From the NCBI GenBank assembly GCA_017792405.1, contig CP051231.1, forward strand, positions 3,294,062 through 3,358,061: DNA of 64,000 nt, in the 5' to 3' direction. Positions 1 through 8,574 of this stretch are shown here, piece by piece. Each line of letters begins with the position of its first letter. Position 1 is the first letter of the stretch. The position numbers and the translations under genes are program-made. Below the pieces are notes generated by a model, which was not told the origin of the DNA, did not search any database, and saw only the letters and a program-made list of their open reading frames with translations. This DNA comes from Oceanicola sp. (GTDB lineage: Bacteria; Pseudomonadota; Alphaproteobacteria; Rhodobacterales; Rhodobacteraceae).

Positions 1-536
1 GCTCGCTCGGCGCCACCGGCGGCGATCTCGACGTGGCGATCGAGGGCAATGGCTATTTCGAGGTCACCCTGCCCTCCGGCCTTTCCGCCTACACCCGCGA
101 CGGCGCGCTGAAGCGCTCGGCGGATGGCCTCATCGTCACCTCTGATGGCTACGGCGTGGTCCCTGACATCACCATCCCCGAGGATGCCCGCGCCATCTCG
201 ATCAACGCCGATGGCGAGGTCTACGCCTATTTCAACGACCAGGTCGCGCCCCAGCTCCTCGGTCAGTTCACCCTCGCCGACTTCTCCAACGTGAAGGGGC
301 TGGAGGCGATGGGCTCCAACCTCTTTCTCGAGACCGAGGCCTCCGGCCCGCCGCTGGTGGCCACCCCCGGCGAACAGGGGCTCGGGACCGTCCGGCAGGG
401 CTATCTGGAGGATAGCTCGGTCGATGCGGTGAAGGAGATCACCGACCTGATCACCGCCCAGCGCGGCTACGAGCTGAACGCCAAGGTCATCACCGCCGCC
501 GACCAGATGCTCGGCGCCACCACCCAGATCCGCTAA
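1..536 (+). CDS. flgG: Flagellar basal-body distal rod protein FlgG (5' partial)
   Basis: C-terminal part of the distal rod protein of the flagellar basal body. The open frame runs in from the left edge (codons start at base 3), so the N-terminus lies outside the window; the GTG at 33 is internal. The visible segment has the FlgG/FlgF core (AIEGNGYFEV, then TRDGALKRSADG and a VTSDGYGVVP stretch) and the conserved flagellar rod C-terminus near the end (SSVDAVKEITDLITAQRGYELNAKV is summarised here as the VDAVKEITDLI and QRGYELNAK motifs). It overlaps flgA by one base (TAATG), so the two are probably translationally coupled. Identity is secure; only the N-terminus is unseen. Confidence 0.95.
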   Translation, partial: SLGATGGDLDVAIEGNGYFEVTLPSGLSAYTRDGALKRSADGLIVTSDGYGVVPDITIPEDARAISINADGEVYAYFNDQVAPQLLGQFTLADFSNVKGLEAMGSNLFLETEASGPPLVATPGEQGLGTVRQGYLEDSSVDAVKEITDLITAQRGYELNAKVITAADQMLGATTQIR

Positions 537-988
537 TGATGCTTCGCCTCCTCGCCCTCCTGTCGCTGCTCGCCAGCCCGCTCCGGGCCGAGATGCTGGT
601 GGCCGCCCGGATGATCCCGGCGGGCACCCTGCTGGAGCCCCGCGATGTGCTCCTGCGCGAGGGCACGGCGGCGGGCGCGGTATTGGCCGTCGAAGAGGCC
701 GTGGGGCTCGAATCCCGCGTCGTCCTCTACCCCGGTCGCCCGATCCGCGCCGCCGATCTCGGCCCACCCGCGCTGGTGGAGCGCAACCAGATCGTCACCC
801 TCGTCTACCGCCGCTCCGGCCTGCTCATCGCCACCGAGGCGCGGGCCCTGGGGCGCGGCGGCGTGGGCGACATGCTGAGAGTCATGAACCTCGCATCCCG
901 CAGCACCGTCACCGGACAGGTCGACGAGGCGGGGCGCGTCATCGTGGGCCCGAGCGCCCGAATGCTGCACGACCTGGAGGACTTCTGA
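536..988 (+). CDS. flgA: Flagellar P-ring assembly chaperone FlgA
   Basis: Periplasmic chaperone for P-ring (FlgI) assembly. The 150-residue product starts with a hydrophobic signal peptide (about residues 1-18, ending near LRAEM). A SAF-type domain follows (MIPAGTLLEPRDV, then VYPGRPIRAADL-like and RNQIVTLVYRRSGL segments), and the C-terminal half carries the FlgA-like GVGDMLRVMN and SRSTVTGQVDEAGRV motifs. It is shorter than enterobacterial FlgA, as is usual in Rhodobacteraceae. The start overlaps the flgG stop by one base and its own stop overlaps flgH by one base, so it lies inside a tightly coupled operon. Confidence 0.92.
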   Translation: MMLRLLALLSLLASPLRAEMLVAARMIPAGTLLEPRDVLLREGTAAGAVLAVEEAVGLESRVVLYPGRPIRAADLGPPALVERNQIVTLVYRRSGLLIATEARALGRGGVGDMLRVMNLASRSTVTGQVDEAGRVIVGPSARMLHDLEDF

Positions 989-1719
989 TGACTCGCACCG
1001 CCCTTATCCTGCTCACCGCGCTGCTCACGCTTACCGGCTGTTCGCGCCTGCAAAACGTGGGCAAGGCCCCTGACTTCGAGCCGACCGAAAAGAGCTACGA
1101 GTATCGCGCGATGGCCTCCGTGCCCCTGCCCGATGTGCTTGATGACAAGCGCGGCGCCGAGCAGGCCTCGCTCTGGAGCCGCAACCGCAAGTCCCTGCTG
1201 GGCGACCGGCGGGCGGTGCGGCGCGGCGATATCCTCACCGTGGTGATCGAGATCGACGACAGCGCCTCCATCTCCAACGCCACCGGCCGCAGCCGCAACG
1301 GCTCCGAGAGCATGGGCGTCCCTTCGCTCTTCGGCATCCCCCAGCGGATCGACGAGCGCCTGCCCGAAGGCGCCAGCACCGCCGATGCCGTCTCGGCCAA
1401 CTCCTCCTCCACCTTCTCGGGCAACGGCTCGGTGAGCCGGAACGAGCAACTGGAGTTGCGCATCGCGGCGACCATCGTGGAGGAAATGTCCAATGGCATC
1501 CTGCGCATTCAGGGCAGCCAAGAGGTGCGGGTGAACTTCGAGCTGCGCGAGCTTCTGGTCACCGGCTACGTCCGTCCCGAGGATATCACCCGCCAGAACG
1601 AAATCACCTATGACAAAATCGCCGGCGCCCGCATTTCCTACGGCGGTCGCGGCCAGATCACCGATGTGCAGCAGCCGCGCTACGGCCAGCAGGTGGCCGA
1701 CATCGTCCTGCCCTTCTGA
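988..1719 (+). CDS. flgH: Flagellar L-ring protein FlgH
   Basis: Outer-membrane lipoprotein that forms the flagellar L ring. The 243-residue protein has a lipoprotein signal with lipobox LTGC (Cys about residue 18). The family segments follow: SLWSRNRKSLLGDRRAVRRGDILTV (read here as the SLW and RRGDILTV motifs), a serine/asparagine-rich middle, a VEEMSNGILRIQGSQEV block and the C-terminal GRGQITDVQQPRYGQQ block. Length is normal for FlgH. It is coupled to flgA (TGATG) and followed 24 bases later by fliL. Confidence 0.95.
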   Translation: MTRTALILLTALLTLTGCSRLQNVGKAPDFEPTEKSYEYRAMASVPLPDVLDDKRGAEQASLWSRNRKSLLGDRRAVRRGDILTVVIEIDDSASISNATGRSRNGSESMGVPSLFGIPQRIDERLPEGASTADAVSANSSSTFSGNGSVSRNEQLELRIAATIVEEMSNGILRIQGSQEVRVNFELRELLVTGYVRPEDITRQNEITYDKIAGARISYGGRGQITDVQQPRYGQQVADIVLPF

Positions 1720-1743
1720 TCCGCCCACACCGGAGACAGCCCC

Positions 1744-2259
1744 ATGAAGTCTATCCTCCTCATCCTCATCCTCGCCGCCATCGGCATTGGCGCGGGCGCG
1801 GGCGCGGGCATGATGCTCCGCCCGCCACCCGATGAGGTGGTGATGAACCCCTGCGGCGAGGAGGGCGAGATGGTCGAGAGCCACCCGGTAGCCGCGCCGG
1901 AGCCAAAGGACACCACTGGCGAGGAGGCCGACCCGAACAAGGAATACGTGAAGCTGAACAACCAGTTCATCGTGCCCATCGTTGAGGAGGGGCGTGTGGC
2001 CTCGATGGTGGTGCTGAGCCTCAGCCTCGAGGTCGAGCTCGGCCAGCGTGAAACCGTCTATGCCCGCGAGCCCAAGCTGCGCGACAGCTTCCTTCAGGTG
2101 CTTTTCGATCATGCCAATTCCGGCGGGTTCTCCGGCAACTTCACCACCGGCACCAAGATGCGCCACCTCTCCGAGGCCCTTGAGGAGATCGGCCGAAAGG
2201 TGCTCGGCGCCACGCTGACGGATGTGCTCATCATCGACATTGTCCGGCAAGATAATTGA
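1744..2259 (+). CDS. fliL: Flagellar basal-body-associated protein FliL
   Basis: Single-pass inner-membrane protein that associates with the stator and basal body and modulates motor torque. The 171-residue product has an N-terminal membrane helix (about residues 4-22) with a glycine-rich GAGAGAG run. An acidic linker follows, then a periplasmic FliL domain (YVKLNNQFIVPIVEEGRV, then LELGQRETV-like and ILRDSFL-like segments). It ends the visible flagellar run; the next gene is convergent. A GGAGA Shine-Dalgarno-like sequence lies about ten bases before the ATG. Confidence 0.88.
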   Translation: MKSILLILILAAIGIGAGAGAGMMLRPPPDEVVMNPCGEEGEMVESHPVAAPEPKDTTGEEADPNKEYVKLNNQFIVPIVEEGRVASMVVLSLSLEVELGQRETVYAREPKLRDSFLQVLFDHANSGGFSGNFTTGTKMRHLSEALEEIGRKVLGATLTDVLIIDIVRQDN

Positions 2260-2290
2260 CCGCCGGAAGCAAGCGCAGGGCCCGCGCCGC

Positions 2291-4003
2291 TCAGCGCCGC
2301 TCGCCCACCTCGCGGGTCTCGCTCAGGGTCATTCCGGCAGAGAGCGCCTCGGGGTCCACCACCAGCTCCAGCACCGCGAGCCGCCCGCTGGCCTGCGCCC
2401 GAACGAATGCCCCGGCAAAGTCTTCCGTCCGCTCGACCCTTTCGCCGAACCCGCCATAGGCCTGCGCCAGCGCCACGAAATCCGGGTTGGCAAGGTCGGT
2501 GCCCGAGACGCGTCCGGGGAAGGTCTTTTCCTGATGCATCCGGATCGTGCCATAGCGCCCGTTGTTTACCACCAGAACGATCGGCGCGGCACCGTGCTGC
2601 ATCGCGGTCGAGAGCTCGTTGCAGGTCATCTGAAAGCAGCCGTCCCCCGCCAATGCCACCACCACCCGCTCCGGGTGGCGCAGCTTGGCGGCAATGGCGG
2701 CGGGCAGACCATAGCCCATCGAGCCGGAGGTCGGCGCAAGCTGGGTGCCGTAACGCTTGAACTGATAGTAGCGATGCAGCCAGGCGGCATAGTTGCCCGC
2801 GCCGTTGGTCAGCACCGCATCGTCGGGCAGGTTCTCCGACAGCCAGTGGATCACCTGCTCCAGCTTCAGCGCGCCGGGGGTCTCCTTCGGGCGGATCCAC
2901 TTTTCATAAGCGGCGCGGTAATCCGCCGTCCACTGCCGCTTGTCGCCACGCGGGCGCACCGAACGGGCGAGCTTGGCCAGCACCACCGGCGCCTCCGCCA
3001 CGAAGGGCAGCTGCACCGGGTAGACCTTGCCGATCTCGTCCGGATCGGGGTGAACGTGGATGATCCGCTTGTGCGGCGCGGCCACGTCGAGCAGCTTGTA
3101 GCCGCCCATCGTCACATCGCCCAGCCGGGTGCCCAGCGCCACGATCAGGTCGGCCTGCCGCACCGCATCGGCAAGGCCCGGGCTCATGCCCACACCGAGA
3201 TCACCGATGTAATTGGGGTGCCGGTTGTCCATGTAATCCTGCCGCCGGAACGGCACTGCCACGGGCAGATCCATCGCCTCGGCAAAGCGGGCGAGGTTGG
3301 CGGAGGCCTCGGCGCTCCAGCCCGGCCCGCCCGCGATCAGCAGTGGCCGGTGCGACCGCTCGATCTGGTGGATCACCAGCTCGGCAAAGTTCGACCCTTC
3401 CGGCGAGGTGAAAAAGGAGTCATCGGGCCGGTCGGCCACATTGACCTTGTCGTGCAGCATGTCTTCGGGGAGCGAAAGCACCACCGGCCCCGGACGGCCC
3501 GACATCGAGAGGCGGAAGGCCCGGTCGATGTATTCCGGCAAGCGCGCGGCATCGTCCACCTCCGCCGTCCACTTGGCGACGGGGGCCAGAAAGGCCTTCA
3601 TGTCCACTTCTTGAAAGGCGTCGCGGTCGCGCTGCTCGCGCGGCACCTGCCCGACAAAAACCACCATCGGCGTGCTGTCGTGTTTGGCAACGTGCAGCCC
3701 GGCGGAGGCATTGGCCGCCCCCGGCCCGCGGGTCACGAAGAGCACGCCGGGCTCGCCGGTCATCTTGCCCTCGGCCTCGGCCATCATCGCCGCGCCACCT
3801 TCCTGGCGGCAGACGATGTTCTTGATGCCGGAGTCCACGAGCCCGTCGAGCACCGGCAAAAAGCTCTCTCCCGGCACCGAGAACACGCGTTCGATGCCAC
3901 GGATGGCGAGTTGGTCGACAAGCACCTGCCCGCCATGCCGAAGCTCAGCGGCCCGCGGCGCGGCGGAAGGTTTGGGCGTTTTTAATGGCACGACGGTCTT
4001 CAT
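2291..4003 (-). CDS. Thiamine-pyrophosphate enzyme, acetolactate-synthase-like
   Basis: A 570-residue TPP-dependent enzyme of the acetolactate synthase/benzoylformate decarboxylase family. The N-terminal domain has the catalytic glutamate motif VPGESF (Glu about 46). The C-terminal domain has the TPP/Mg motif GDG near residue 451 followed about 28 residues later by NN (VVNNGRYG). An upstream GTG frame extension exists, but the ATG at 4003 gives the better N-terminus (MKTVVPL). No regulatory ilvN-type subunit is adjacent, which argues against a biosynthetic IlvB. The substrate (acetolactate, oxalyl-CoA, sulfoacetaldehyde or similar) cannot be told. It is convergent with fliL. Confidence 0.85.
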   Translation of the reverse strand: MKTVVPLKTPKPSAAPRAAELRHGGQVLVDQLAIRGIERVFSVPGESFLPVLDGLVDSGIKNIVCRQEGGAAMMAEAEGKMTGEPGVLFVTRGPGAANASAGLHVAKHDSTPMVVFVGQVPREQRDRDAFQEVDMKAFLAPVAKWTAEVDDAARLPEYIDRAFRLSMSGRPGPVVLSLPEDMLHDKVNVADRPDDSFFTSPEGSNFAELVIHQIERSHRPLLIAGGPGWSAEASANLARFAEAMDLPVAVPFRRQDYMDNRHPNYIGDLGVGMSPGLADAVRQADLIVALGTRLGDVTMGGYKLLDVAAPHKRIIHVHPDPDEIGKVYPVQLPFVAEAPVVLAKLARSVRPRGDKRQWTADYRAAYEKWIRPKETPGALKLEQVIHWLSENLPDDAVLTNGAGNYAAWLHRYYQFKRYGTQLAPTSGSMGYGLPAAIAAKLRHPERVVVALAGDGCFQMTCNELSTAMQHGAAPIVLVVNNGRYGTIRMHQEKTFPGRVSGTDLANPDFVALAQAYGGFGERVERTEDFAGAFVRAQASGRLAVLELVVDPEALSAGMTLSETREVGERR

Positions 4004-4087
4004 CTGGCGGCCCCGGGGATTCGTCTCAGCCTGTGCCATTCGCACGGCCCCGGCAAGCCTCCGGCCCGACTATTTTCTGCTGTGGGG

Positions 4088-4489
4088 TCAGTGAGGCAGC
4101 GCGCCGTCGGTTCCGGTCGCCGCCGGGGTGAAACCGCCACCGTGGTACTCAACCATCGCGGCGAGGTCGTCGACCGGGGTGCCGGTGCGGAGGAAGGCGC
4201 AGGCATTTGACGCGATCGAAAAGATCGACCCGTCCGAGAAGAAGCTGGTGTCGGTGACGAAGATTACCTTGGTCTCGGGGCTGCGGTAGGCGGCAAAATC
4301 GGCCACCGCCAGCGCGCTGCCCTCGGCCAGCACGAGGTTCAGCACGATCACCTTGGCCTCGCCGTGGCGCAGCACATCCACCGCATCGCCTTGGCCGCCA
4401 ACGAGCGTCACCTGGCAGCCTTGCCGCTCCAGATGCCGAGCCCAGACTACTCCGAGCTCCTCGTCGCTTTCCACGATCAAGACTTTCAC
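4088..4489 (-). CDS. CheY-like receiver-domain protein with degenerate active site
   Basis: A 133-residue single-domain protein with the receiver-domain beginning MKVLIVESDEELG. The position that normally carries the phosphorylated aspartate is Asn51 (VIVLNLVLAEG). The following proline of the D-x-x-M-P motif is Ala, and the conserved lysine-proline pair near the end is replaced by RTGTP. Only the acidic pocket (Glu7, Asp9) and the Thr of FVTDTS remain. It therefore looks like a pseudo-receiver that cannot be phosphorylated in the usual way. It is a lone gene between the TPP enzyme and the transglycosylase, close to flagellar genes; a motility role is only a guess. Confidence 0.75.
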   Translation of the reverse strand: MKVLIVESDEELGVVWARHLERQGCQVTLVGGQGDAVDVLRHGEAKVIVLNLVLAEGSALAVADFAAYRSPETKVIFVTDTSFFSDGSIFSIASNACAFLRTGTPVDDLAAMVEYHGGGFTPAATGTDGALPH

Positions 4490-4760
4490 ACCACGCCTCG
4501 CTGACCGGACGGTTCCGGACGCAACGCCCCCTCAGCCCACTATGGGCCAGAATACCTAAACGCACGTTAACACATTGGACATAATGGTTAACGCGATTCC
4601 GCGGCTCCGGAGGGACAAATCTAAAATCAGCCTCAAATCAGCGCCTTGTCGCCCACTGCCCGTGAACGACCTGTTAACCACTTAACGTTTTCGTAGGCCC
4701 CGTTGCGTCCTCCCGCGCGTCCGCTACCCTCTCGCCGCACTGCCAGCCCCGGAGATCGCC
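4490..4760. other. Divergent intergenic region with TTAAC elements
   Basis: This 271-base gap between the pseudo-receiver gene (leftward) and the transglycosylase gene (rightward) holds no credible ORF. It contains two GTTAAC palindromes 21 bases apart (4566-4571 and 4587-4592) and two direct TTAAC units 8 bases apart (4674-4678 and 4682-4686). TTAAC is the half-site of the alphaproteobacterial regulator CtrA, but the N7 spacing of a full CtrA site is not met, so this is noted without a firm call. Confidence 0.35.
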
Positions 4761-5930
4761 ATGCGCACCGCCCTTCTCGCCGCCAGCCTGCTCGCCGCCG
4801 CCCCGCTTCAGGCGCAAGAGGCGCCCTGCGGCGGTGACTTCACCGCTTTCAAGGCCGCCCTCGCCGCCGAGGCCCCCTCGCACGGCGTCAGCGCCGACAC
4901 CGCCAGCCGCTTCCTGTCCGGCGTCCGGCAAGACCAGTCCGTGCTCAAGGCCGACCGCGCTCAGGGCGTGTTCCAGATGCCCTTCGTCGACTTTTCCCGC
5001 CGCCTCATCAGCCAGTCCCGCATCGACCGGGGCCGCGCCAATGCGCGCGATTACGATGCCATCTTCACCGAGATCGAACAGCGCTACGGCGTCTCCCGCG
5101 GCGTACTCCTGGCCTTCTGGGCCTTCGAAACCGACTACGGCGCGGTGCAGGGCGATTTCAACACGGTGAACGCCCTCGTCACCCTCGCCCACGACTGCCG
5201 CCGCCCCGGCCTCTTCCGGCCGCAGGTCTTTGCCGCAATGAAGCTGTTTGAAACCGGCGATCTCGACCCCGCCCGCACCACCGGCGCATGGGCGGGCGAG
5301 ATCGGCATGGTCCAGATGCTCCCCGAAGACATCATCGAAAACGGCGTTGATGGCGATGGCGACGGCCACGTGAGCCTCAAGACCTCCGCCCCCGATGCTC
5401 TGATGTCGGGCGGCAAGATGCTGCAATCGCTCGGCTGGCGGGCCGGCGAGCCGTGGCTGCAGGAGGTCACGATCCCCGACACGCTCGACTGGTCGCAAAC
5501 CGGGCTGGAAACCGAGAAGCCCGTTTCCGAATGGGCCGCCCTCGGCGTGCAGCCCCGCGAGGGCAGCTTTGCCGATCTGCCCGCCTCGCTCCTGCTCCCG
5601 CAGGGCCGCAAGGGCCCGGCCTTCCTCGCCTACCCCAACTACCGCGTCTACTTCGAGTGGAACCAGAGCTTCGTCTACGTCACCACCGCCGCCTATTTCG
5701 CCACCCGGCTGGAGGGCGCGCCGGTGTTCAACGCAGGCACCCCCGATCCGGGCCTCGTGGACGGGCAAATGAAGGCCCTGCAACAGAAACTTCAGGCCCA
5801 GGGCCATGACGTGGGCGAGGTTGACGGCATCCTCGGCGCCAAAACCCGCTCCGCCGTGCGCGCCGAACAGGCCCGCCTCGGCCTGCCCGCCGATGGCTGG
5901 CCCACCGCGGAACTGCTGAACAGTTTATGA
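4761..5930 (+). CDS. Lytic murein transglycosylase (MltB-type) with peptidoglycan-binding domain
   Basis: Exported enzyme that cleaves the glycan strand of peptidoglycan to 1,6-anhydro products. The 389-residue product has a signal peptide (cleavage after about residue 19, LQAQEA). An MltB/SLT-2 domain follows with the catalytic glutamate in WAFETDYG (Glu about 123) and the GEIGMVQMLPED substrate-groove motif. A C-terminal peptidoglycan_binding_1 repeat spans about residues 330-389 (QGHDVGEVDGILGAKT). Single gene; its stop lies three bases before an inverted repeat that probably belongs to the next gene's promoter. Confidence 0.9.
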   Translation: MRTALLAASLLAAAPLQAQEAPCGGDFTAFKAALAAEAPSHGVSADTASRFLSGVRQDQSVLKADRAQGVFQMPFVDFSRRLISQSRIDRGRANARDYDAIFTEIEQRYGVSRGVLLAFWAFETDYGAVQGDFNTVNALVTLAHDCRRPGLFRPQVFAAMKLFETGDLDPARTTGAWAGEIGMVQMLPEDIIENGVDGDGDGHVSLKTSAPDALMSGGKMLQSLGWRAGEPWLQEVTIPDTLDWSQTGLETEKPVSEWAALGVQPREGSFADLPASLLLPQGRKGPAFLAYPNYRVYFEWNQSFVYVTTAAYFATRLEGAPVFNAGTPDPGLVDGQMKALQQKLQAQGHDVGEVDGILGAKTRSAVRAEQARLGLPADGWPTAELLNSL

Positions 5931-5933
5931 GAA

Positions 5934-5954
5934 TGCAACTGCGTCGCAGTTACA
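5934..5954. promoter_or_regulatory. Inverted repeat upstream of mntP, candidate metalloregulator operator
   Basis: A 21-base near-perfect palindrome centred on T5944. The left arm TGCAACTGCG pairs with the right arm CGCAGTTACA in nine of ten positions. It lies 66 bases before the mntP start and upstream of a possible -35 element TTGACT at 5969-5974. In alphaproteobacteria the Fur-family manganese regulator Mur controls manganese genes through TGCAA-type palindromes, so a Mur site is a reasonable inference. No T-tract follows, so it is not an intrinsic terminator of the upstream gene. Confidence 0.5.
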
Positions 5955-6019
5955 TCTAATTGAAATCGTTGACTTTTCTGGCGTGCACCTTTACCTGACC
6001 CGCACAGGAAAGGCCCGCT

Positions 6020-6568
6020 ATGACCCCGCTTGCCATCGCCACCCTCGCGCTTGCGCTCTCGATCGACGCCTTCGTGGCGGCGCTGGGCCGTGGCGCGCAG
6101 GTCGCCCGGCCCGGCTTTGCCGCCGCGCTCTCCACCGGCGCCGTCTTCGGCGCCATCGAGGCGCTGACCCCGCTGCTCGGCTGGGCCGCCGGGCTGGCCG
6201 CCGCGCAGTTCGTCGAGGCCATCGATCACTGGATCGCCTTTCTCCTGCTCGCCCTCGTCGGCGGGCGCATGGTGCTGCACGCGCTCGCCAAGTCCCGGCC
6301 CGCGCCCACAGCGGGCGGCCTCGTTCTCACCGCCATCGGCTCCTCGATCGACGCCTTCGCCGTTGGCATTTCGCTCGCCGTGCTCGGCGCACCCATCATC
6401 ACCGTCGCCGTCGCCATCGGCGCGGCCACCCTCGTCATGGCCACCCTCGGCACCCTCGCCGGGGCCTCCCTTGGCCGCCGCTTCGGCACCCTTGCCGAGG
6501 TCGCGGGCGGCCTTGCACTAATCGCCCTCGGCACCGGCATCCTGCTCGATCACACGCTCTTGGCCTGA
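6020..6568 (+). CDS. mntP: Manganese efflux pump MntP
   Basis: Inner-membrane Mn2+ exporter. The 182-residue protein is almost wholly hydrophobic, with about six membrane helices in two homologous halves. Each half carries the family's acidic motif, SIDAFVAAL near the N-terminus and SSIDAFAVGIS in the second half, and these aspartates are required for transport in characterised MntP. Length is normal. The gene stands alone between the transglycosylase and trpB, with the palindrome at 5934-5954 as the likely control site. Confidence 0.9.
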   Translation: MTPLAIATLALALSIDAFVAALGRGAQVARPGFAAALSTGAVFGAIEALTPLLGWAAGLAAAQFVEAIDHWIAFLLLALVGGRMVLHALAKSRPAPTAGGLVLTAIGSSIDAFAVGISLAVLGAPIITVAVAIGAATLVMATLGTLAGASLGRRFGTLAEVAGGLALIALGTGILLDHTLLA

Positions 6569-6661
6569 CGGCCGCTTGATCGGCCCCCAAATGCCGCCCG
6601 ACCCGCTTGCCGCGCCGCGCCCGCGCCTTTAGAACGCGCAGGTCAACAAGGAGTCCGCGCG

Positions 6662-7891
6662 ATGACCGAACAGCTCAACAGCTTCATGACCGGCCCCGAT
6701 GAAAAGGGCCGCTTCGGCGATTTCGGCGGGCGTTTCGTGTCGGAAACGCTGATGCCGCTGATCCTCGAACTCGAGGAACGCTACGAGCACGCCAAGACCG
6801 ACCCGGAGTTCTGGGCCGAGATGGACTTCCTGTGGAAGCATTACGTCGGTCGCCCTAGCCCGCTCTACTTTGCCGAGCGGCTGACCGAGCGTCTCGGTGG
6901 CGCCAAGGTGTACTTCAAGCGCGACGAGCTGAACCATACCGGCGCGCATAAAATCAACAACGTGCTGGGCCAGATCATCCTCGCCCGCCGCATGGGCAAG
7001 AACCGCATCATCGCCGAGACCGGCGCAGGCCAGCACGGCGTGGCCACCGCCACCGTCTGCGCCAAGTTCGGCCTCAAATGCGTGGTCTACATGGGCGCCC
7101 ATGACGTGGAGCGCCAGGCGCCCAACGTGTTCCGCATGCGCCTTCTGGGCGCCGAGGTGGTGCCGGTGACCTCCGGTCGCGGCACCCTGAAAGACGCGAT
7201 GAACGACGCGCTGCGCGACTGGGTGACCAACGTGCGCGATACCTTCTATTGCATCGGCACCGTCGCGGGCCCGCACCCCTACCCGGCCATGGTCCGGGAT
7301 TTTCAGGCCATCATTGGCAAGGAAACCCGCGAACAGATGATGGAGGCCGAAGGCCGCTTGCCCGACAGCTTGGTGGCCGCCATCGGCGGCGGCTCCAATG
7401 CGATGGGCCTGTTCTTCCCCTTCCTCGATGACAAGGAAGTGGAAATCATCGGCGTCGAAGCGGGCGGCAAGGGCGTGAACGAAAAGATGGAGCATTGCGC
7501 CTCCCTCTCCGGTGGCCGCCCCGGCGTGCTCCACGGCAACCGCACCTACCTGCTGCAGGATGAAGACGGCCAGATCCTCGAAGGCTCCTCCATTTCGGCG
7601 GGCCTCGATTATCCCGGCATCGGCCCAGAGCACTCCTGGCTGCACGAGACGGGCCGCGCCAAATACGTGTCGATCACCGACGCCGAGGCGCTCGAGGCCT
7701 TCCAACTCTGCTGCGAAACCGAGGGTATCATCCCCGCGCTCGAGCCCTGCCACGCGCTCGGCCACGTCATCAAATATGCGCCCACCCTTCCGGCAGATCA
7801 CATCCTCTGCATGAACATGTGCGGACGCGGCGACAAGGATATCTTCACCGTCGCCAAGGCCCTCGGCGTCGACATGAGCGCAATGGGCTGA
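6662..7891 (+). CDS. trpB: Tryptophan synthase beta subunit
   Basis: Condenses indole with serine to make tryptophan, as the beta subunit of the TrpAB complex in the cytosol. The 409-residue protein has the PLP-lysine motif [10 protein letters not shown] (Lys97), the GGGSNAMG phosphate-binding loop and the C-terminal [12 protein letters not shown] and GRGDKD motifs. Shine-Dalgarno AAGGAG lies ten bases before the ATG. No trpF or trpA is adjacent, so it is separated from its usual partners here. A hairpin-forming repeat region follows directly. Confidence 0.97.
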   Translation: MTEQLNSFMTGPDEKGRFGDFGGRFVSETLMPLILELEERYEHAKTDPEFWAEMDFLWKHYVGRPSPLYFAERLTERLGGAKVYFKRDELNHTGAHKINNVLGQIILARRMGKNRIIAETGAGQHGVATATVCAKFGLKCVVYMGAHDVERQAPNVFRMRLLGAEVVPVTSGRGTLKDAMNDALRDWVTNVRDTFYCIGTVAGPHPYPAMVRDFQAIIGKETREQMMEAEGRLPDSLVAAIGGGSNAMGLFFPFLDDKEVEIIGVEAGGKGVNEKMEHCASLSGGRPGVLHGNRTYLLQDEDGQILEGSSISAGLDYPGIGPEHSWLHETGRAKYVSITDAEALEAFQLCCETEGIIPALEPCHALGHVIKYAPTLPADHILCMNMCGRGDKDIFTVAKALGVDMSAMG

Positions 7892-7901
7892 GGCATAAAC
7901 C

Positions 7902-7975
7902 TCGGTTTAGGCCCCTCTGCCGGGGGTTTAGGCCGGTCACCCGGGGGTTTAAGGCCGCACGCCTAAACCCCCGGC
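7902..7975 (+). terminator. Repeat-rich hairpin after trpB
   Basis: Three direct copies of a GGTTTAGGCC-like unit (from about 7902, 7921 and 7941) are followed by an inverted copy at 7961-7975. The arms 7919-7933 and 7961-7975 (GCCGGGGGTTTAGGC against GCCTAAACCCCCGGC) pair perfectly over 15 bases with a 27-base loop. There is no T-tract, so it may act as a Rho-assisted or mRNA-end-protecting structure for trpB rather than a classical intrinsic terminator. Confidence 0.5.
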
Positions 7976-8060
7976 CAATCGACCGCCCGTCTCCACCACG
8001 CTTTTCTTTCGGCCAAGGTCCGGCACCCCGCCGGCCCACAACGCCCGAAAGGAAAAGCCG

Positions 8061-8492
8061 ATGCGCCGCATCCTCATTCTCTCCACCACGGCCCTCACCA
8101 TGGTCAGCGCCCCAGCCATGGCCGACCTGTCCAAGCGCGATATCATGCGCATGCACCCCGGCGCCGACCGGATCGTGATCCAGCGCGGCAGTCAGACCAC
8201 GCGGGTCGATGTCTACCGCGACGGCCAGCGCGAAGTCTTCGGTTACGACAACCGCTCCGACCGCCGGATCCACCACATGTCCGGGCTGGATGACGACGAT
8301 GATGACTGGGATGACCGCGACGACGATGACGACGATGATGATGATCGTTACGACGACTGGGATGATGATCGCGATGATGATGACGATCGCGACGACGACC
8401 GGGATGATGACGATGACCGGGACGATGATCGCGACGATGATCGTGATGACGACCGCGACGATGATGATGATAACGACGACGACGACGATTGA
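8061..8492 (+). CDS. Exported Asp-rich repeat protein
   Basis: A 143-residue protein with a cleavable signal peptide (about residues 1-21, APAMADL). A short domain of about 50 residues follows (DRIVIQRGSQTTRVDVYRDG), resembling a PepSY-like beta/alpha unit. The tail of nearly 70 residues is mostly Asp with scattered Arg, Trp and Tyr, in D-D-R-D-type repeats. The tail DNA is a run of GAT/GAC/CGC codons prone to slippage. Such tails can bind Ca2+ or other cations at the cell surface, but no function is known to me. It is paired with the similar next gene. Confidence 0.7.
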   Translation: MRRILILSTTALTMVSAPAMADLSKRDIMRMHPGADRIVIQRGSQTTRVDVYRDGQREVFGYDNRSDRRIHHMSGLDDDDDDWDDRDDDDDDDDDRYDDWDDDRDDDDDRDDDRDDDDDRDDDRDDDRDDDRDDDDDNDDDDD

Positions 8493-8574
8493 TCACCCGC
8501 GCAATCTCATGCCGAAAGGCCCAAACCCGTCCGGCCCGGTTTTCCGGGTCGGGCGCTTCGCTTAAGCTCTGACC

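Noticed and set aside
805..2250. Minus-strand ORF of 481 codons across flgA-flgH-fliL
   Set aside because: Shadow of three well-supported flagellar genes; low-complexity composition without family motifs.
2222..3985. Long plus-strand ORF of 587 codons
   Set aside because: It is antisense to the TPP enzyme and has a His/Arg/Gly-rich composition typical of shadow frames in GC-rich DNA.
4566..4686. Full CtrA binding site
   Set aside because: TTAAC half-sites occur, but none shows the required TTAA-N7-TTAAC spacing.
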